Positions 27,993 to 36,137 of a stretch of 64,000 nucleotides of DNA are shown piece after piece (position 1 is the stretch's first letter; every line of letters starts with the position of its first letter). Under the pieces are notes generated by a model. The model ran no database searches. It saw nothing but the letters and a program-made list of their open reading frames with translations, and was not told the origin of the DNA. The stretch lies in assembly GCF_014650555.1 (NCBI RefSeq), contig NZ_BMVE01000001.1:372001-436000 (forward strand), in the 5' to 3' direction. The position numbers and the translations under genes were made by a program. Source of the DNA: Streptomyces goshikiensis (lineage in GTDB: Bacteria > Actinomycetota > Actinomycetes > Streptomycetales > Streptomycetaceae).

Positions 27993-29366
27993 TCAGCGGG
28001 TGGATTCGGCCTTGCGCCGGTCGGGGAAGCGGGACCGGGCGCCCACCGCGGTCGCCCCGTTGACTCCGGAGACGCCCGCCACGACGGGCCGGGCCGGGGC
28101 CGGCTCGATGGCCGTGGCCTCGCGCGCGGCCGCCTCCGCGGCGGCCTCCGCCCGCCGTGCGGAGTGCCGGTAGCGCGGCGGGACCAGGAATTCGGCCCAG
28201 CGCGGGGTGCGCGGCGTGAAGCGCGGCAGGAGCAGCAGGATCAGGCCCACCGCGCTCAGGGCGGCGATGGCGAGCACGATCCACATCGAGGTGGAGTGGA
28301 CCGAGTAGGCCACCGCTCCGAAGGCGATCAGACCCGACCAGAAGTACATGATCAGCACCGCGCGGCTGTGCGAGTGGCCGAGTTCCAGCAGCCGGTGGTG
28401 CAGGTGGCCGCGGTCGGCGGCGAAGGGGGACTGGCCGTTCCAGGTGCGCCGGACGATGGCCAGGATCAGGTCCGCCATCGGGATCGCGATGATCGTCAGC
28501 GGCAGCAGCAGCGGAATGAAGACCGGAAGCATCGCGTGCGTCGCGTTGCGCTCGCCGCCCGCGAACAGGGCCATGGCGTCCGGGTCCACCTGTCCGGTGA
28601 TGGAGATCGCGCCGGCGGCGAGGACCAGACCGATGAGCATCGAGCCCGAGTCGCCCATGAAGATCCGGGCGGGGTGCATGTTGTGCGGCAGGAAGCCGAG
28701 GCACATGCCCATCAGGATCGCCGCGAAGAGCGTCGCCGGGGCCGCGGCCTCGATCCCGTAGCCGAACCAGATCCGGTACGCGTAGAGGAAGAACGCGCAG
28801 GAAGCGATGCACACCATGCCGGCGGCGAGGCCGTCGAGGCCGTCCACGAAGTTCACCGCGTTGATGGTGATCACGACGAGGGCGACGGTGAGCAGGTTGC
28901 CCTGCCACTGGGTGAGCGCGACGGTGCCGATGAAGGGCACCGGGATCCACAGGATCGTCAGACCCTGCATGACCATCACACCGGCCGAGATCATCTGGGC
29001 GCCGAGCTTGATCAGGGCGTCGATCTCGAACTTGTCGTCGAGGACGCCGACCAGCCAGATCAGCGCCGCCCCGGAGAGCAGCGCCCGCGGTTCGTTCGAC
29101 AGCTCGAAGACGCCGTTGAGGCTCTGCAGGTGGTCCGCGACCAGCAGGCCGGCGCACAGACCGCCGAACATGGCGATGCCGCCGAGCCGTGGTGTCGGCT
29201 CCCGGTGCACGTCACGGGCCCGGATCGCGGGCATCGCTCCGACCGCGATCGCGAACTTCCGCACGGGCCCGGTGAGCAGATAGGTCACCGCGACCGTGAC
29301 GCAAAGCGTCAGCAGATATTCACGCACGGGCTGCCCCAGATGTATCGCCGGCCATCTCAGCCCCAC
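27993..29366 (-). CDS. wecA: Undecaprenyl-phosphate N-acetylhexosamine-1-phosphate transferase (WecA/Rfe-type)
   Basis: 457 residues from GTG 29366. About eleven membrane segments carry the polyprenyl-phosphate glycosyl-1-P transferase motifs: T-P-R-L-G-G-I-A-M-F, L-V-G-V-L-D-D-K-F (Asp-Asp), I-N-A-V-N-F-V-D-G-L-D-G-L-A, F-M-G-D-S-G-S-M-L-I-G and D-R-G-H-L-H-H-R-L (HxHH sugar-recognition loop). A basic, Ala-rich cytoplasmic tail of about 65 residues follows. The enzyme starts a lipid-linked cell-wall polymer. The order prfA-prmC-sua5-...-wecA-atpI-atpB matches mycobacteria. Confidence 0.9.
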   Translation of the reverse strand: MGLRWPAIHLGQPVREYLLTLCVTVAVTYLLTGPVRKFAIAVGAMPAIRARDVHREPTPRLGGIAMFGGLCAGLLVADHLQSLNGVFELSNEPRALLSGAALIWLVGVLDDKFEIDALIKLGAQMISAGVMVMQGLTILWIPVPFIGTVALTQWQGNLLTVALVVITINAVNFVDGLDGLAAGMVCIASCAFFLYAYRIWFGYGIEAAAPATLFAAILMGMCLGFLPHNMHPARIFMGDSGSMLIGLVLAAGAISITGQVDPDAMALFAGGERNATHAMLPVFIPLLLPLTIIAIPMADLILAIVRRTWNGQSPFAADRGHLHHRLLELGHSHSRAVLIMYFWSGLIAFGAVAYSVHSTSMWIVLAIAALSAVGLILLLLPRFTPRTPRWAEFLVPPRYRHSARRAEAAAEAAAREATAIEPAPARPVVAGVSGVNGATAVGARSRFPDRRKAESTR

Positions 29367-29443
29367 ACATTAGCTGCGATGTCCCCCGCATCGAGGACGC
29401 GAGGGGCCAGTATCACGGTTGCACTACGTCCTGCTTGCCCTCT

Positions 29444-30688
29444 TTAAACCGCGTACGGGGGAAATTCCAGTGTCAGGTCGCTGACGTCCTCCCGGATCCG
29501 CGCCACCTCGATCTCCCCGCTCCCGCCCCGCAGGGCCGCCACGAACAGCTCCGCGATCCGGACCATCTCCCGCTCCCCCATCCCCTGGGTGGTCACCGCC
29601 GCCGTGCCCAGCCGGATGCCGCGCTGGTCCCCGTACGGCAGGGCGCAGGTGTCCAGGACGATCCCGGCCTCCGCCAGCCGGGCGCGCGCGGTCGCCCCGT
29701 CCAGCCCGAGCGGCGCGGGGTCGGCGCTGATCAGGTGCGTGTCGGTGCCGCCGGTCGTCAGCAGGAACCCGTGCGCCTCCAGCTCGTCGGCCAGCACCCG
29801 CGCGTTGGCGACGACCCGGTGGGCGTACGTGGTGAACGCGGCGCCGGCGGCCTCGCCGAAGGCGACGGCCTTGGCGGCGATGGTGTGCATCTGGGCGCCG
29901 CCCTGTGTGAAGGGGAACACCGCCCGGTCGACGCGCTCGGCGAACTCGGCGCCGCACAGGATCATCCCGCCGCGCGGACCGCGCAGCACCTTGTGGGTGG
30001 TCGCGCAGACGATGTCCGCGTACGGGACGGGGCTGGGGGCCGCGCCGCCCGCGACGAGCCCGATGGGGTGCGCGGCGTCGGCGATCAGGTACGCCCCGAC
30101 CTCGTCGGCGATCTCCCGGAACACCGAGTACTCGGGGTGGCGGGGGTAACAGATCGAGCCGCACACGATCGCCTTGGGGCGGTGCGTCCGGGCGAGGTCC
30201 TGCACCTGCCGGTAGTCGATCAGGCCCGTCTCGGCCTCGACCCCGTACCCGACGAAGTCGAACCAGCGCCCCGAGAAGTTCGCGGGCGAGCCGTGGGTGA
30301 GGTGTCCGCCGTACGGGAGGCCCATGGCGAGGACGGTGTCCCCGGGGCGCAGCAGCGCGGCGTACGCGGCCAGCACGGCGGCGGATCCGGAGTGGGGCTG
30401 CACATTGGCGTGCTCGACGCCGAACAGGGCCCTGGCGCGCTCGACGGCGGTCCGTTCGGCGAGGTCCGCGTACTCGCAGCCGCCGTGGTGGCGGGCGCCG
30501 GGATAGCCCTCGGCGTACTTGTTGGCGAGCGCGGAGCCCAGCGCGGTGAGCACGGCGGGCGAGGTGAAGTTCTCGGCGGCGATCAGCTGGAGCGTGCCGG
30601 CCTGTCTGCGGGTCTCCCCCGCGAGCACGTCGGCCATCTGCGGGTCCTGCCGGCGCAGCAGGTCCGTCGGCTGGGTGATGACGCTCAT
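29444..30688 (-). CDS. glyA: Serine hydroxymethyltransferase
   Basis: 414 residues, full length. The PLP-lysine motif A-T-T-H-K-V-L-R-G-P-R-G-G and the folate/serine site regions (N-K-Y-A-E-G-Y-P-G-A-R-H-H-G-G, N-V-Q-P-H-S-G-S-A) are present. It interconverts serine and glycine with tetrahydrofolate. In most bacteria the motif reads YPGxRYYGG; here both Tyr are His, a variation I associate with streptomycete paralogues. A second glyA may therefore exist elsewhere in the genome. The start ATG 30688 follows a minus-strand CGGGAG-type site. Confidence 0.92.
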   Translation of the reverse strand: MSVITQPTDLLRRQDPQMADVLAGETRRQAGTLQLIAAENFTSPAVLTALGSALANKYAEGYPGARHHGGCEYADLAERTAVERARALFGVEHANVQPHSGSAAVLAAYAALLRPGDTVLAMGLPYGGHLTHGSPANFSGRWFDFVGYGVEAETGLIDYRQVQDLARTHRPKAIVCGSICYPRHPEYSVFREIADEVGAYLIADAAHPIGLVAGGAAPSPVPYADIVCATTHKVLRGPRGGMILCGAEFAERVDRAVFPFTQGGAQMHTIAAKAVAFGEAAGAAFTTYAHRVVANARVLADELEAHGFLLTTGGTDTHLISADPAPLGLDGATARARLAEAGIVLDTCALPYGDQRGIRLGTAAVTTQGMGEREMVRIAELFVAALRGGSGEIEVARIREDVSDLTLEFPPYAV

Positions 30689-30824
30689 GGCGCGACTCCC
30701 GAGGGGTGAACCGGTATCGCCACCCTATTCCCCGCCCGCCGCTCACGCCCGCCGGCCACGCCCGTCCGGCGCCCCCGCCGCCCCCGGGACCCCTAGGGCG
30801 CCCTACGGTGCCGTGACGGCCCTG

Positions 30825-30843
30825 CGGCGGCCTCCGGCCGCCG
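30825..30843 (-). terminator. Hairpin after the phosphatase-like gene
   Basis: Perfect 8-bp arms (cggcggcc / ggccgccg) with a 3-nt loop, 5 bp beyond the stop of the minus-strand gene that ends at 30849. Confidence 0.65.
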
Positions 30844-30848
30844 GACGG

Positions 30849-31505
30849 TCAGTGCGGCGCCGTGACGCCCGTCAGGGCCGTGACCACCGGGTCCAGCGCC
30901 TGGTTGATTTCGTCGCCGATCGAGCGGAAGAAGGTGATCGGGGCGCCGTACGGGTCGTAGACCTCGTCGGCGTCGGGGGACGGCGCCAGCAGCCACCCGC
31001 GCAGCGCGGCGGCGGCCCGGACCAGGGCCCGCGCCCGCTCGGCCATGCCGTCGTCCAGCGGCGGCAGCGTGGCCGGGTCTATCGCCCGTACCAGCCGGGT
31101 GAACTCCTTGAGCGTGAAGGTCCGCAGCCCCGCCGAGTGGCCCATCGAGATGACCTGCGCCCGGTGGTCACGGGTCGCCGTGAGGACCAGGTCCGCGCGT
31201 ATGACGTGCTCGTCCAGCAGCTCCCGGCCGGTGAACCCCGTCGCGTCCGCGCCGAAGTCCGCGAGCACGGCCGCCGCGTTCGCCTCCATGGGCGCACCCT
31301 CGTGGCCCCACGTGCCGGCGCTCTCGACGATGAGGTCCCCGGTCACGAGACCGCCCAGCCGGTGCGTGAGCGCATGCCGCGTCAGCCGCTCGGTGATGGG
31401 CGAGCGGCAGACGTTGCCGGTGCTGACGTGGAGGATGCGAAAGGTCGCTCCCCCGGCCGGGGCCAGGGAGTGCCCGCTTGCTATGCCACGCCCCTCAGGG
31501 CTCAC
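30849..31505 (-). CDS. Low-molecular-weight protein-tyrosine-phosphatase homologue, catalytic Cys replaced by Ser
   Basis: 218 residues from GTG 31505, which overlaps the sua5 stop by 4 nt. The LMW-PTP P-loop normally reads V-C-x-G-N-x-C-R-S-P with the first Cys as nucleophile. Here it is H-V-S-T-G-N-V-C-R-S-P-I-T (codon AGC), so the nucleophile is Ser while the rest of the loop, the Arg and the late Asp-loop V-Y-D-P-Y-G are kept. It is probably a phosphotyrosine-binding pseudo-phosphatase, or it has a changed chemistry. The extra ~25 N-terminal residues and ~50 extra inside make it larger than the 150-aa norm. Coupling to sua5 is conserved in actinobacteria. Confidence 0.85.
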   Translation of the reverse strand: MSPEGRGIASGHSLAPAGGATFRILHVSTGNVCRSPITERLTRHALTHRLGGLVTGDLIVESAGTWGHEGAPMEANAAAVLADFGADATGFTGRELLDEHVIRADLVLTATRDHRAQVISMGHSAGLRTFTLKEFTRLVRAIDPATLPPLDDGMAERARALVRAAAALRGWLLAPSPDADEVYDPYGAPITFFRSIGDEINQALDPVVTALTGVTAPH

Positions 31506-32149
31506 GGGGCCACCTCTAGGTCGGGTACGACCTCCCGCAGCTGCTCGGCGGTCAGCGCCCCCTCCCGCAGCAGGACGGGAACCTTCCCGGTGACGTCGAC
31601 GATCGAGGACGGCTGGATCCCCGGGGTCGGGCCCCCGTCCAGGTACACCGACACCGAGTCGCCCAGCATCTCGCGCGCCGCGTCGCAGTCCTCCGGCGCC
31701 GGGTGCCCGGACAGGTTCGCCGAGGACACCGCCATCGGCCCGACCTCGGTCAGCAGCTCGATCGCGACGGGGTGCAGCGGCATCCGTACGGCCACGGTCC
31801 CGCGGGTCTCGCCCAGGTCCCACGCCAGCGACGGCTGGTGCTTGGCGACGAGCGTCAGCGCACCCGGCCAGAACGCGTCGACGAGCTCCCACGCCTGCTC
31901 GGAGAAGTCCGTGACCAGCCCGTGCAGGGTGTTCGGGGAGCCGATGAGGACGGGGGTGGGCATGTTGCGGCCCCGCCCCTTGGCGGCGAGCAGGTCACCG
32001 ACCGCCTCCGCGCTGAAGGCGTCCGCGCCGATCCCGTACAGGGTGTCGGTGGGCAGCACGACGAGCTCGCCGCGGCGCACGGCGGACGCCGCTTCGCGCA
32101 GACCCGTCTTGCGGTCCGTCGCGTCGTTGCAGTCGTATCGCCGGGCCAT
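31502..32149 (-). CDS. L-threonylcarbamoyladenylate synthase (Sua5/YrdC/TsaC)
   Basis: 215 residues from ATG 32149. The YrdC fold motifs L-P-T-D-T-L-Y-G-I-G-A-D-A, K-G-R-G-R-N-M-P-T-P-V-L-I, F-W-P-G-A-L-T-L-V, R-M-P-L-H-P and M-A-V-S-S-A-N-L-S-G are intact. It makes threonylcarbamoyl-AMP from Thr, bicarbonate and ATP for the t6A modification of tRNAs. It has the short (TsaC-like) length without the Sua5 C-terminal domain. It lies 49 bp after prmC and overlaps the phosphatase-like gene. Confidence 0.93.
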   Translation of the reverse strand: MARRYDCNDATDRKTGLREAASAVRRGELVVLPTDTLYGIGADAFSAEAVGDLLAAKGRGRNMPTPVLIGSPNTLHGLVTDFSEQAWELVDAFWPGALTLVAKHQPSLAWDLGETRGTVAVRMPLHPVAIELLTEVGPMAVSSANLSGHPAPEDCDAAREMLGDSVSVYLDGGPTPGIQPSSIVDVTGKVPVLLREGALTAEQLREVVPDLEVAP

Positions 32150-32198
32150 CAGCGGGACTCCTCGTGCAGCAGGGGGGTGGCGGAAAGGGTCGCGTCCG

Positions 32199-33044
32199 TC
32201 ACGGCAGGGCCTTGCGGGCGGTGGCGAAGCGCGGGCGGTTGTTGAGGTCCGGGTGGTCGGCCGCATCGGCCCAGCCCCGCTCCTCGGCGAAGATCCACGG
32301 CACCTGGCCGCCCTGGGTGTCGGCGTGCTCGATCACGACGATGCCGCCGGGCCGCAGCAGCCGGTGCGCGGTGCGCTCGATGCCGCGGATGGTGTCGAGG
32401 CCGTCCTCGCCGGAGAAGAGCGCCATCTCGGGGTCGTGGTCCCGGGCCTCGGGGGCGACGTACTCCCACTCGGTGAGCGGGATGTACGGCGGGTTGGAGA
32501 TGACGAGGTCGACCTGCCCGTCCAGCTCGGGCAGCGCGCTGAGCGCGTCGCCCTGGTGGACGGTGACCCGGGAGCCCTCGGCGTTCTTGCGGGTCCAGCG
32601 CAGCGCGTCCTCGGACAGCTCGACGGCGTGCACGCGCGAGCGCGGCACCTCCTGCGCCATGGCCAGCGCGATCGCGCCGGAGCCGCTGCACAGGTCCACG
32701 ATCAGCGGCTCGACTACGTCCATCGCGCGGACGGCGTGTATGGCCCAGTCCACGACGGACTCGGTCTCGGGCCGGGGCACGAACACCCCGGGCCCGACCT
32801 GGAGCTCCAGGTACCGGAAGAAGGCGCGGCCGGTGATGTGCTGGAGCGGCTCGCGCGCCTCGCGGCGGGCGACGGCCTCCCAGTAGCGGGCGTCGAAGTC
32901 CGTGTCCTTGACGTGGTGCAGTTCCCCCCGTTTGACGCCGTGCACGAAGGCGGCGAGCTCCTCCGCGTCGAAGCGCGGTGAGGGCACGCCGGCGGCGGCC
33001 AGCCGCTGGGTGGCTTGGGCCACCTCGGCAAGCAGCAAGTTCAC
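32199..33044 (-). CDS. prmC: Release-factor glutamine methyltransferase
   Basis: 281 residues from GTG 33044. The SAM site appears as [13 protein letters not shown] and the catalytic N-P-P-Y lies in V-I-S-N-P-P-Y-I-P. The N-terminal helical domain contains F-V-P-R-P-E-T-E. It methylates the Gln of the GGQ motif in release factors, fitting its place 44 bp downstream of prfA. Confidence 0.95.
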   Translation of the reverse strand: MNLLLAEVAQATQRLAAAGVPSPRFDAEELAAFVHGVKRGELHHVKDTDFDARYWEAVARREAREPLQHITGRAFFRYLELQVGPGVFVPRPETESVVDWAIHAVRAMDVVEPLIVDLCSGSGAIALAMAQEVPRSRVHAVELSEDALRWTRKNAEGSRVTVHQGDALSALPELDGQVDLVISNPPYIPLTEWEYVAPEARDHDPEMALFSGEDGLDTIRGIERTAHRLLRPGGIVVIEHADTQGGQVPWIFAEERGWADAADHPDLNNRPRFATARKALP

Positions 33045-33088
33045 GCTGGTCCTCCGGGCTGCTGTCGTACGGGGGGGTGGAGCGGGTG

Positions 33089-34168
33089 TCAGTGCGCGGC
33101 CGCGAGCTTCGCGGCGGAGTCGGTGTCGACGCAGGCTTGGATGATCGAGTCGAGGTCCCCGTCGAGCACCTGGTCCAAGTTGTACGCCTTGAAGCCGGTC
33201 CGGTGGTCCGAGATCCGGTTTTCCGGATAGTTGTACGTACGGATCTTCTCGGAGCGGTCCACGCTGCGCACCTGGCTGCGGCGCACGTCGGAGGCCTCCT
33301 GCTCGGCGGCTTCCTGGGCGGCGGCCAGCAGCCGCGAGCGCAGGATGCGCATGGCCTGCTCCTTGTTCTGGAGCTGGCTCTTCTCGTTCTGGCAGGAGGC
33401 GACCACACCGGTCGGGATGTGCGTGATGCGCACGGCCGAGTCGGTGGTGTTGACGGACTGGCCGCCGGGGCCGGAGGAGCGGTACACGTCGATGCGGAGG
33501 TCGTTCATGTTGATCTCGACCTCGACCTCCTCGGCTTCCGGGGTGACGAGCACGCCGGCGGCGGAGGTGTGGATGCGGCCCTGGGACTCGGTGGCCGGAA
33601 CGCGCTGGACGCGGTGCACGCCGCCCTCGTACTTCAGGCGGGCCCACACGCCCTGGCCGGGCTCGGTCGCGCCGTTGCCGCCCTTGGTGCGGACGGAGAC
33701 CTGGACGTCCTTGTAGCCGCCGAGCTCGGACTCGGTGGCGTCGATGATCTCGGTCTTCCAGCCCACGCGCTCGGCGTAGCGCAGGTACATGCGCAGCAGG
33801 TCGCCCGCGAACAGGGCCGACTCGTCGCCGCCCGCGCCGGCCTTGACCTCCAGGAGCACGTCCTTGTCGTCGCTGGGGTCGCGCGGAACGAGCAGCAGGC
33901 GGAGCTTCTCGGTGAGCTCCTCGCGCTGCGCGCTCAGTTCCTTGACCTCGGCCGCGAAGTCGGGGTCGTCGGCCGCGAACTCCTTGGCCGTCTCGATGTC
34001 CTCGGCGGACTGCTTCCATGCGCGGAAGGTCGCGACGATCGGGGTCAGCTCCGCGTAGCGCTTGTTGAGCTTGCGCGCGTTGGCCTGATCCGAGTGGACC
34101 GAAGGGTCGGCGAGCTTCTTCTCAAGATCGGCGTGCTCGCCGATCAGTTCCTCGACCGCCTCGAACAT
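33089..34168 (-). CDS. prfA: Peptide chain release factor 1
   Basis: 359 residues from ATG 34168. The GGQ loop [11 protein letters not shown] and the stop-codon-reading region with R-I-H-T-S-A-A (cf. PxT tripeptide region) are intact. It releases peptides at UAA and UAG and is the substrate of PrmC encoded next. It is preceded by rpmE, 112 bp away. Confidence 0.96.
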   Translation of the reverse strand: MFEAVEELIGEHADLEKKLADPSVHSDQANARKLNKRYAELTPIVATFRAWKQSAEDIETAKEFAADDPDFAAEVKELSAQREELTEKLRLLLVPRDPSDDKDVLLEVKAGAGGDESALFAGDLLRMYLRYAERVGWKTEIIDATESELGGYKDVQVSVRTKGGNGATEPGQGVWARLKYEGGVHRVQRVPATESQGRIHTSAAGVLVTPEAEEVEVEINMNDLRIDVYRSSGPGGQSVNTTDSAVRITHIPTGVVASCQNEKSQLQNKEQAMRILRSRLLAAAQEAAEQEASDVRRSQVRSVDRSEKIRTYNYPENRISDHRTGFKAYNLDQVLDGDLDSIIQACVDTDSAAKLAAAH

Positions 34169-34217
34169 CGGGGGCTCCTGGGGTGAAAAGTGCGAAAAAG
34201 GGCTGCGGGACGACAAA

Positions 34218-34271
34218 GGCGCCGGTCCGGCCGCCCCCGTGTGGACAGGGAAACGACCGGGATCCGGCGCC
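34218..34271 (-). terminator. Possible rpmE terminator / prfA leader structure
   Basis: 8-bp complementary arms (ggcgccgg 34218-34225, ccggcgcc 34264-34271) enclose a 38-nt loop between rpmE and prfA. The loop is long, so this may be an attenuating leader rather than a full terminator. Confidence 0.4.
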
Positions 34272-34280
34272 GGAAGCGCG

Positions 34281-34496
34281 CTACTTCTGCGCAGCCTTGC
34301 CGAAGCGGGCCTCGAAGCGGGCGACACGGCCACCGGTGTCGAGGATCTTCTGCTTGCCCGTGTAGAACGGGTGGCACTCGGAGCAGACCTCGGCACGGAT
34401 GGTGCCCTCGGTCAGGGTGCTACGAGTGGTGAACGACGCGCCGCAGGTGCAGCTGACCTGGGTCTCGACGTACTCGGGGTGAACTTCGCGCTTCAA
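34281..34496 (-). CDS. rpmE: 50S ribosomal protein L31 (zinc-binding type)
   Basis: 71 residues. C-T-C-G-A-S-F and [11 protein letters not shown] supply the Cys pairs of the zinc (C+) type. In streptomycetes the C+ copy is replaced by a C- paralogue under zinc limitation through Zur. The gene has a near-consensus promoter at 34573-34600 and a ~70-nt leader. Confidence 0.97.
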   Translation of the reverse strand: MKREVHPEYVETQVSCTCGASFTTRSTLTEGTIRAEVCSECHPFYTGKQKILDTGGRVARFEARFGKAAQK

Positions 34497-34572
34497 GGTG
34501 TCTCCTAGATTCGGGAGGGCGCCGGGTCGCAGGAGCCGAATTGCGCACTGCGTGAACCGGGGCCGACAGACC

Positions 34573-34600
34573 AGTCTGCCAGGACCGGGCCGCCTGTCAA
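34573..34600 (-). promoter_or_regulatory. rpmE promoter
   Basis: On the minus strand, TTGACA (34600-34595) and CAGACT (34578-34573) are separated by 16 bp. TTGACA is the full vegetative-sigma -35 consensus. Predicted start is near 34566, giving a leader of about 70 nt. Confidence 0.65.
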
Positions 34601-34677
34601 AATTCTGAGGACGCCTCCCTCAACGGGACGGGGACGGCATCTATTCCACCCCGCCCGCGGGCGCCCCTGACCTGCGA

Positions 34678-35781
34678 CTACTGGACGATCGAGCCGGCCG
34701 TGCCCTTGTCGCCGGCGGAGTTCTCGGTGGCCTCGGCGGGGATCGGCTTGTCGGCCAGCAGCGAGTCCCAGACCAGCTTGGACTCCTTGGTGAGCGGGAC
34801 CACGCGGTTGGGGTCACGCGGGTCGCCGGCCACCGGGAGGGTGATCATCTGCATGTCCTGGGCGTCGATGCCCTGGAGGCTCTGGGCGAAGCCCATGAGG
34901 GACTTCACGTCCCCGAGGGACTTGTCGGTCGTGATCGCCTTGGTGGCGGTGTCGGCGACGTCGAGCAGCCGCTTGGGGTTGTCGAACACCCCGATGCCCT
35001 TGACCTGCTTGATCAGGGCCTTGATGAAGGCCTGCTGGAGCTGTATTCGGCCCAGGTCGCTGCCGTCGCCGACGCTCTTGCGGGTCCGGACGAGGCCGAG
35101 GGCCTGCTCCCCGTTCAGCTTGTTGGTGCCCGCCGCCAGGTTGAGGTGGCTGGCGCCGTCCTTGATCGGCTTGGTGGTGGTGACCTCGACGCCGCCGAGC
35201 TTGTCGATGATCTTCTTGAAGCCGGTGAAGTCGACCTCGATGTAGTGGTCCATGCGGATCCCCGACATCTTCTCGACGGTCTTGACCGCGCAGGCGGCCC
35301 CGCCGACGGTGAACGACTCGTTGAACATCGCCCGCGAGCTGCCGGGGTCGGTCTTGCCCTCGGAGGTGGCGCAGGAGGGCCGTTTGATCATCGTGTCGCG
35401 CGGTATGGACACCACGCTGGCCTTCTGGTGGCCCTCGTACAGGTGGATGATCATCGCGGTGTCGGAGCGGGCCGAGCCGCCGTCGTCCCGGCCGTACTCG
35501 GAGTTCGCGCCGCCGCGGGAGTCCGAGCCGAGGACGAGGATGTCCATCGAGCCGTTGTCCACGTTCTGCGGGCGGTCGCTGCCGAGCGCCGCGTCGATGT
35601 CGACGGTCTTCAGGTTGCCGTTGAACTTGACGTAGTAGTACCCGAGCCCGGCGCCGCCGAGCAGGACCACGCCCGCGGCGCTCCACGCGGCGGCGCGGAG
35701 TGCCCTGCGGCGCGCGGGCGGTTTGCGCAGGCGCCGTGCGGCGGCGCGGCCGCCCCCCTGGCCGGTGCTGTCCTGGCTCAT
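34678..35781 (-). CDS. LytR-CpsA-Psr (LCP) family cell-wall polymer ligase
   Basis: 367 residues. A basic N-terminus (R-R-L-R-K-P-P-A-R-R) precedes one membrane helix (A-A-W-S-A-A-G-V-V-L-L-G-G-A-G-L-G-Y-Y). The extracytoplasmic LCP domain shows D-I-L-V-L-G-S-D-S-R, R-S-D-T-A-M-I-I-H, S-I-P-R-D-T, D-H-Y-I-E-V-D-F and L-V-R-T-R-K-S, the Arg/Asp residues that bind the polyprenyl pyrophosphate. Such enzymes attach teichoic-type glycopolymers to peptidoglycan. The nearby wecA starts lipid-linked polymers, so a shared pathway is possible but not shown. Confidence 0.93.
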   Translation of the reverse strand: MSQDSTGQGGGRAAARRLRKPPARRRALRAAAWSAAGVVLLGGAGLGYYYVKFNGNLKTVDIDAALGSDRPQNVDNGSMDILVLGSDSRGGANSEYGRDDGGSARSDTAMIIHLYEGHQKASVVSIPRDTMIKRPSCATSEGKTDPGSSRAMFNESFTVGGAACAVKTVEKMSGIRMDHYIEVDFTGFKKIIDKLGGVEVTTTKPIKDGASHLNLAAGTNKLNGEQALGLVRTRKSVGDGSDLGRIQLQQAFIKALIKQVKGIGVFDNPKRLLDVADTATKAITTDKSLGDVKSLMGFAQSLQGIDAQDMQMITLPVAGDPRDPNRVVPLTKESKLVWDSLLADKPIPAEATENSAGDKGTAGSIVQ

Positions 35782-36137
35782 GCTCTCCTCGGTCCTGATC
35801 CGGTCCCCGGCCGCTAAGGCCTTTCTTCCCCCCGCTGTTCCGCTGACACAGACGGCTTCGGGGACCCCGGGGTTCCACCGCGGCCCGGGGGCCGGGCCCC
35901 CGCGGGCCCGGGCCGGACGGCCGGGGTACGGGGCCGGGGCCCGTACGGTGCGCCGCCCACCTGCGGCTTCGCGGGGCGGCGCGAGGAGACGTACGAGGAT
36001 CCGCGCGGGTCAGGAATGTGGCGAAGCTCGCACTCCGGACACGGCGGGCACCCACAACGCGGGACCGCCCCCACCGCGGTTGCGGTGGGGGCGGTCCCGT
36101 TGGTGCGGCGCCGGCGGCGCGGCGGGCCCGGCGACGG
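35782..36137 (-). other. LCP upstream / rho downstream region (356 bp, no gene)
   Basis: Apart from the rho hairpin at 36060-36099, the stretch 35820-36050 is GC-rich and without coding bias that I trust on either strand. It must hold the LCP promoter. No clear -35/-10 pair was found. Confidence 0.5.
36060..36099 (-). terminator. Very strong hairpin after rho
   Basis: Arms 36060-36077 and 36082-36099 are perfect 18-bp complements (cgggaccgcccccaccgc and its complement) with a 4-nt loop, 38 bp beyond the rho stop on the minus strand. Confidence 0.88.

Noticed and set aside
32199..34019. 606-aa open frame extending prmC through prfA
   Set aside because: prfA lies in another frame with full motifs; prmC starts at GTG 33044.
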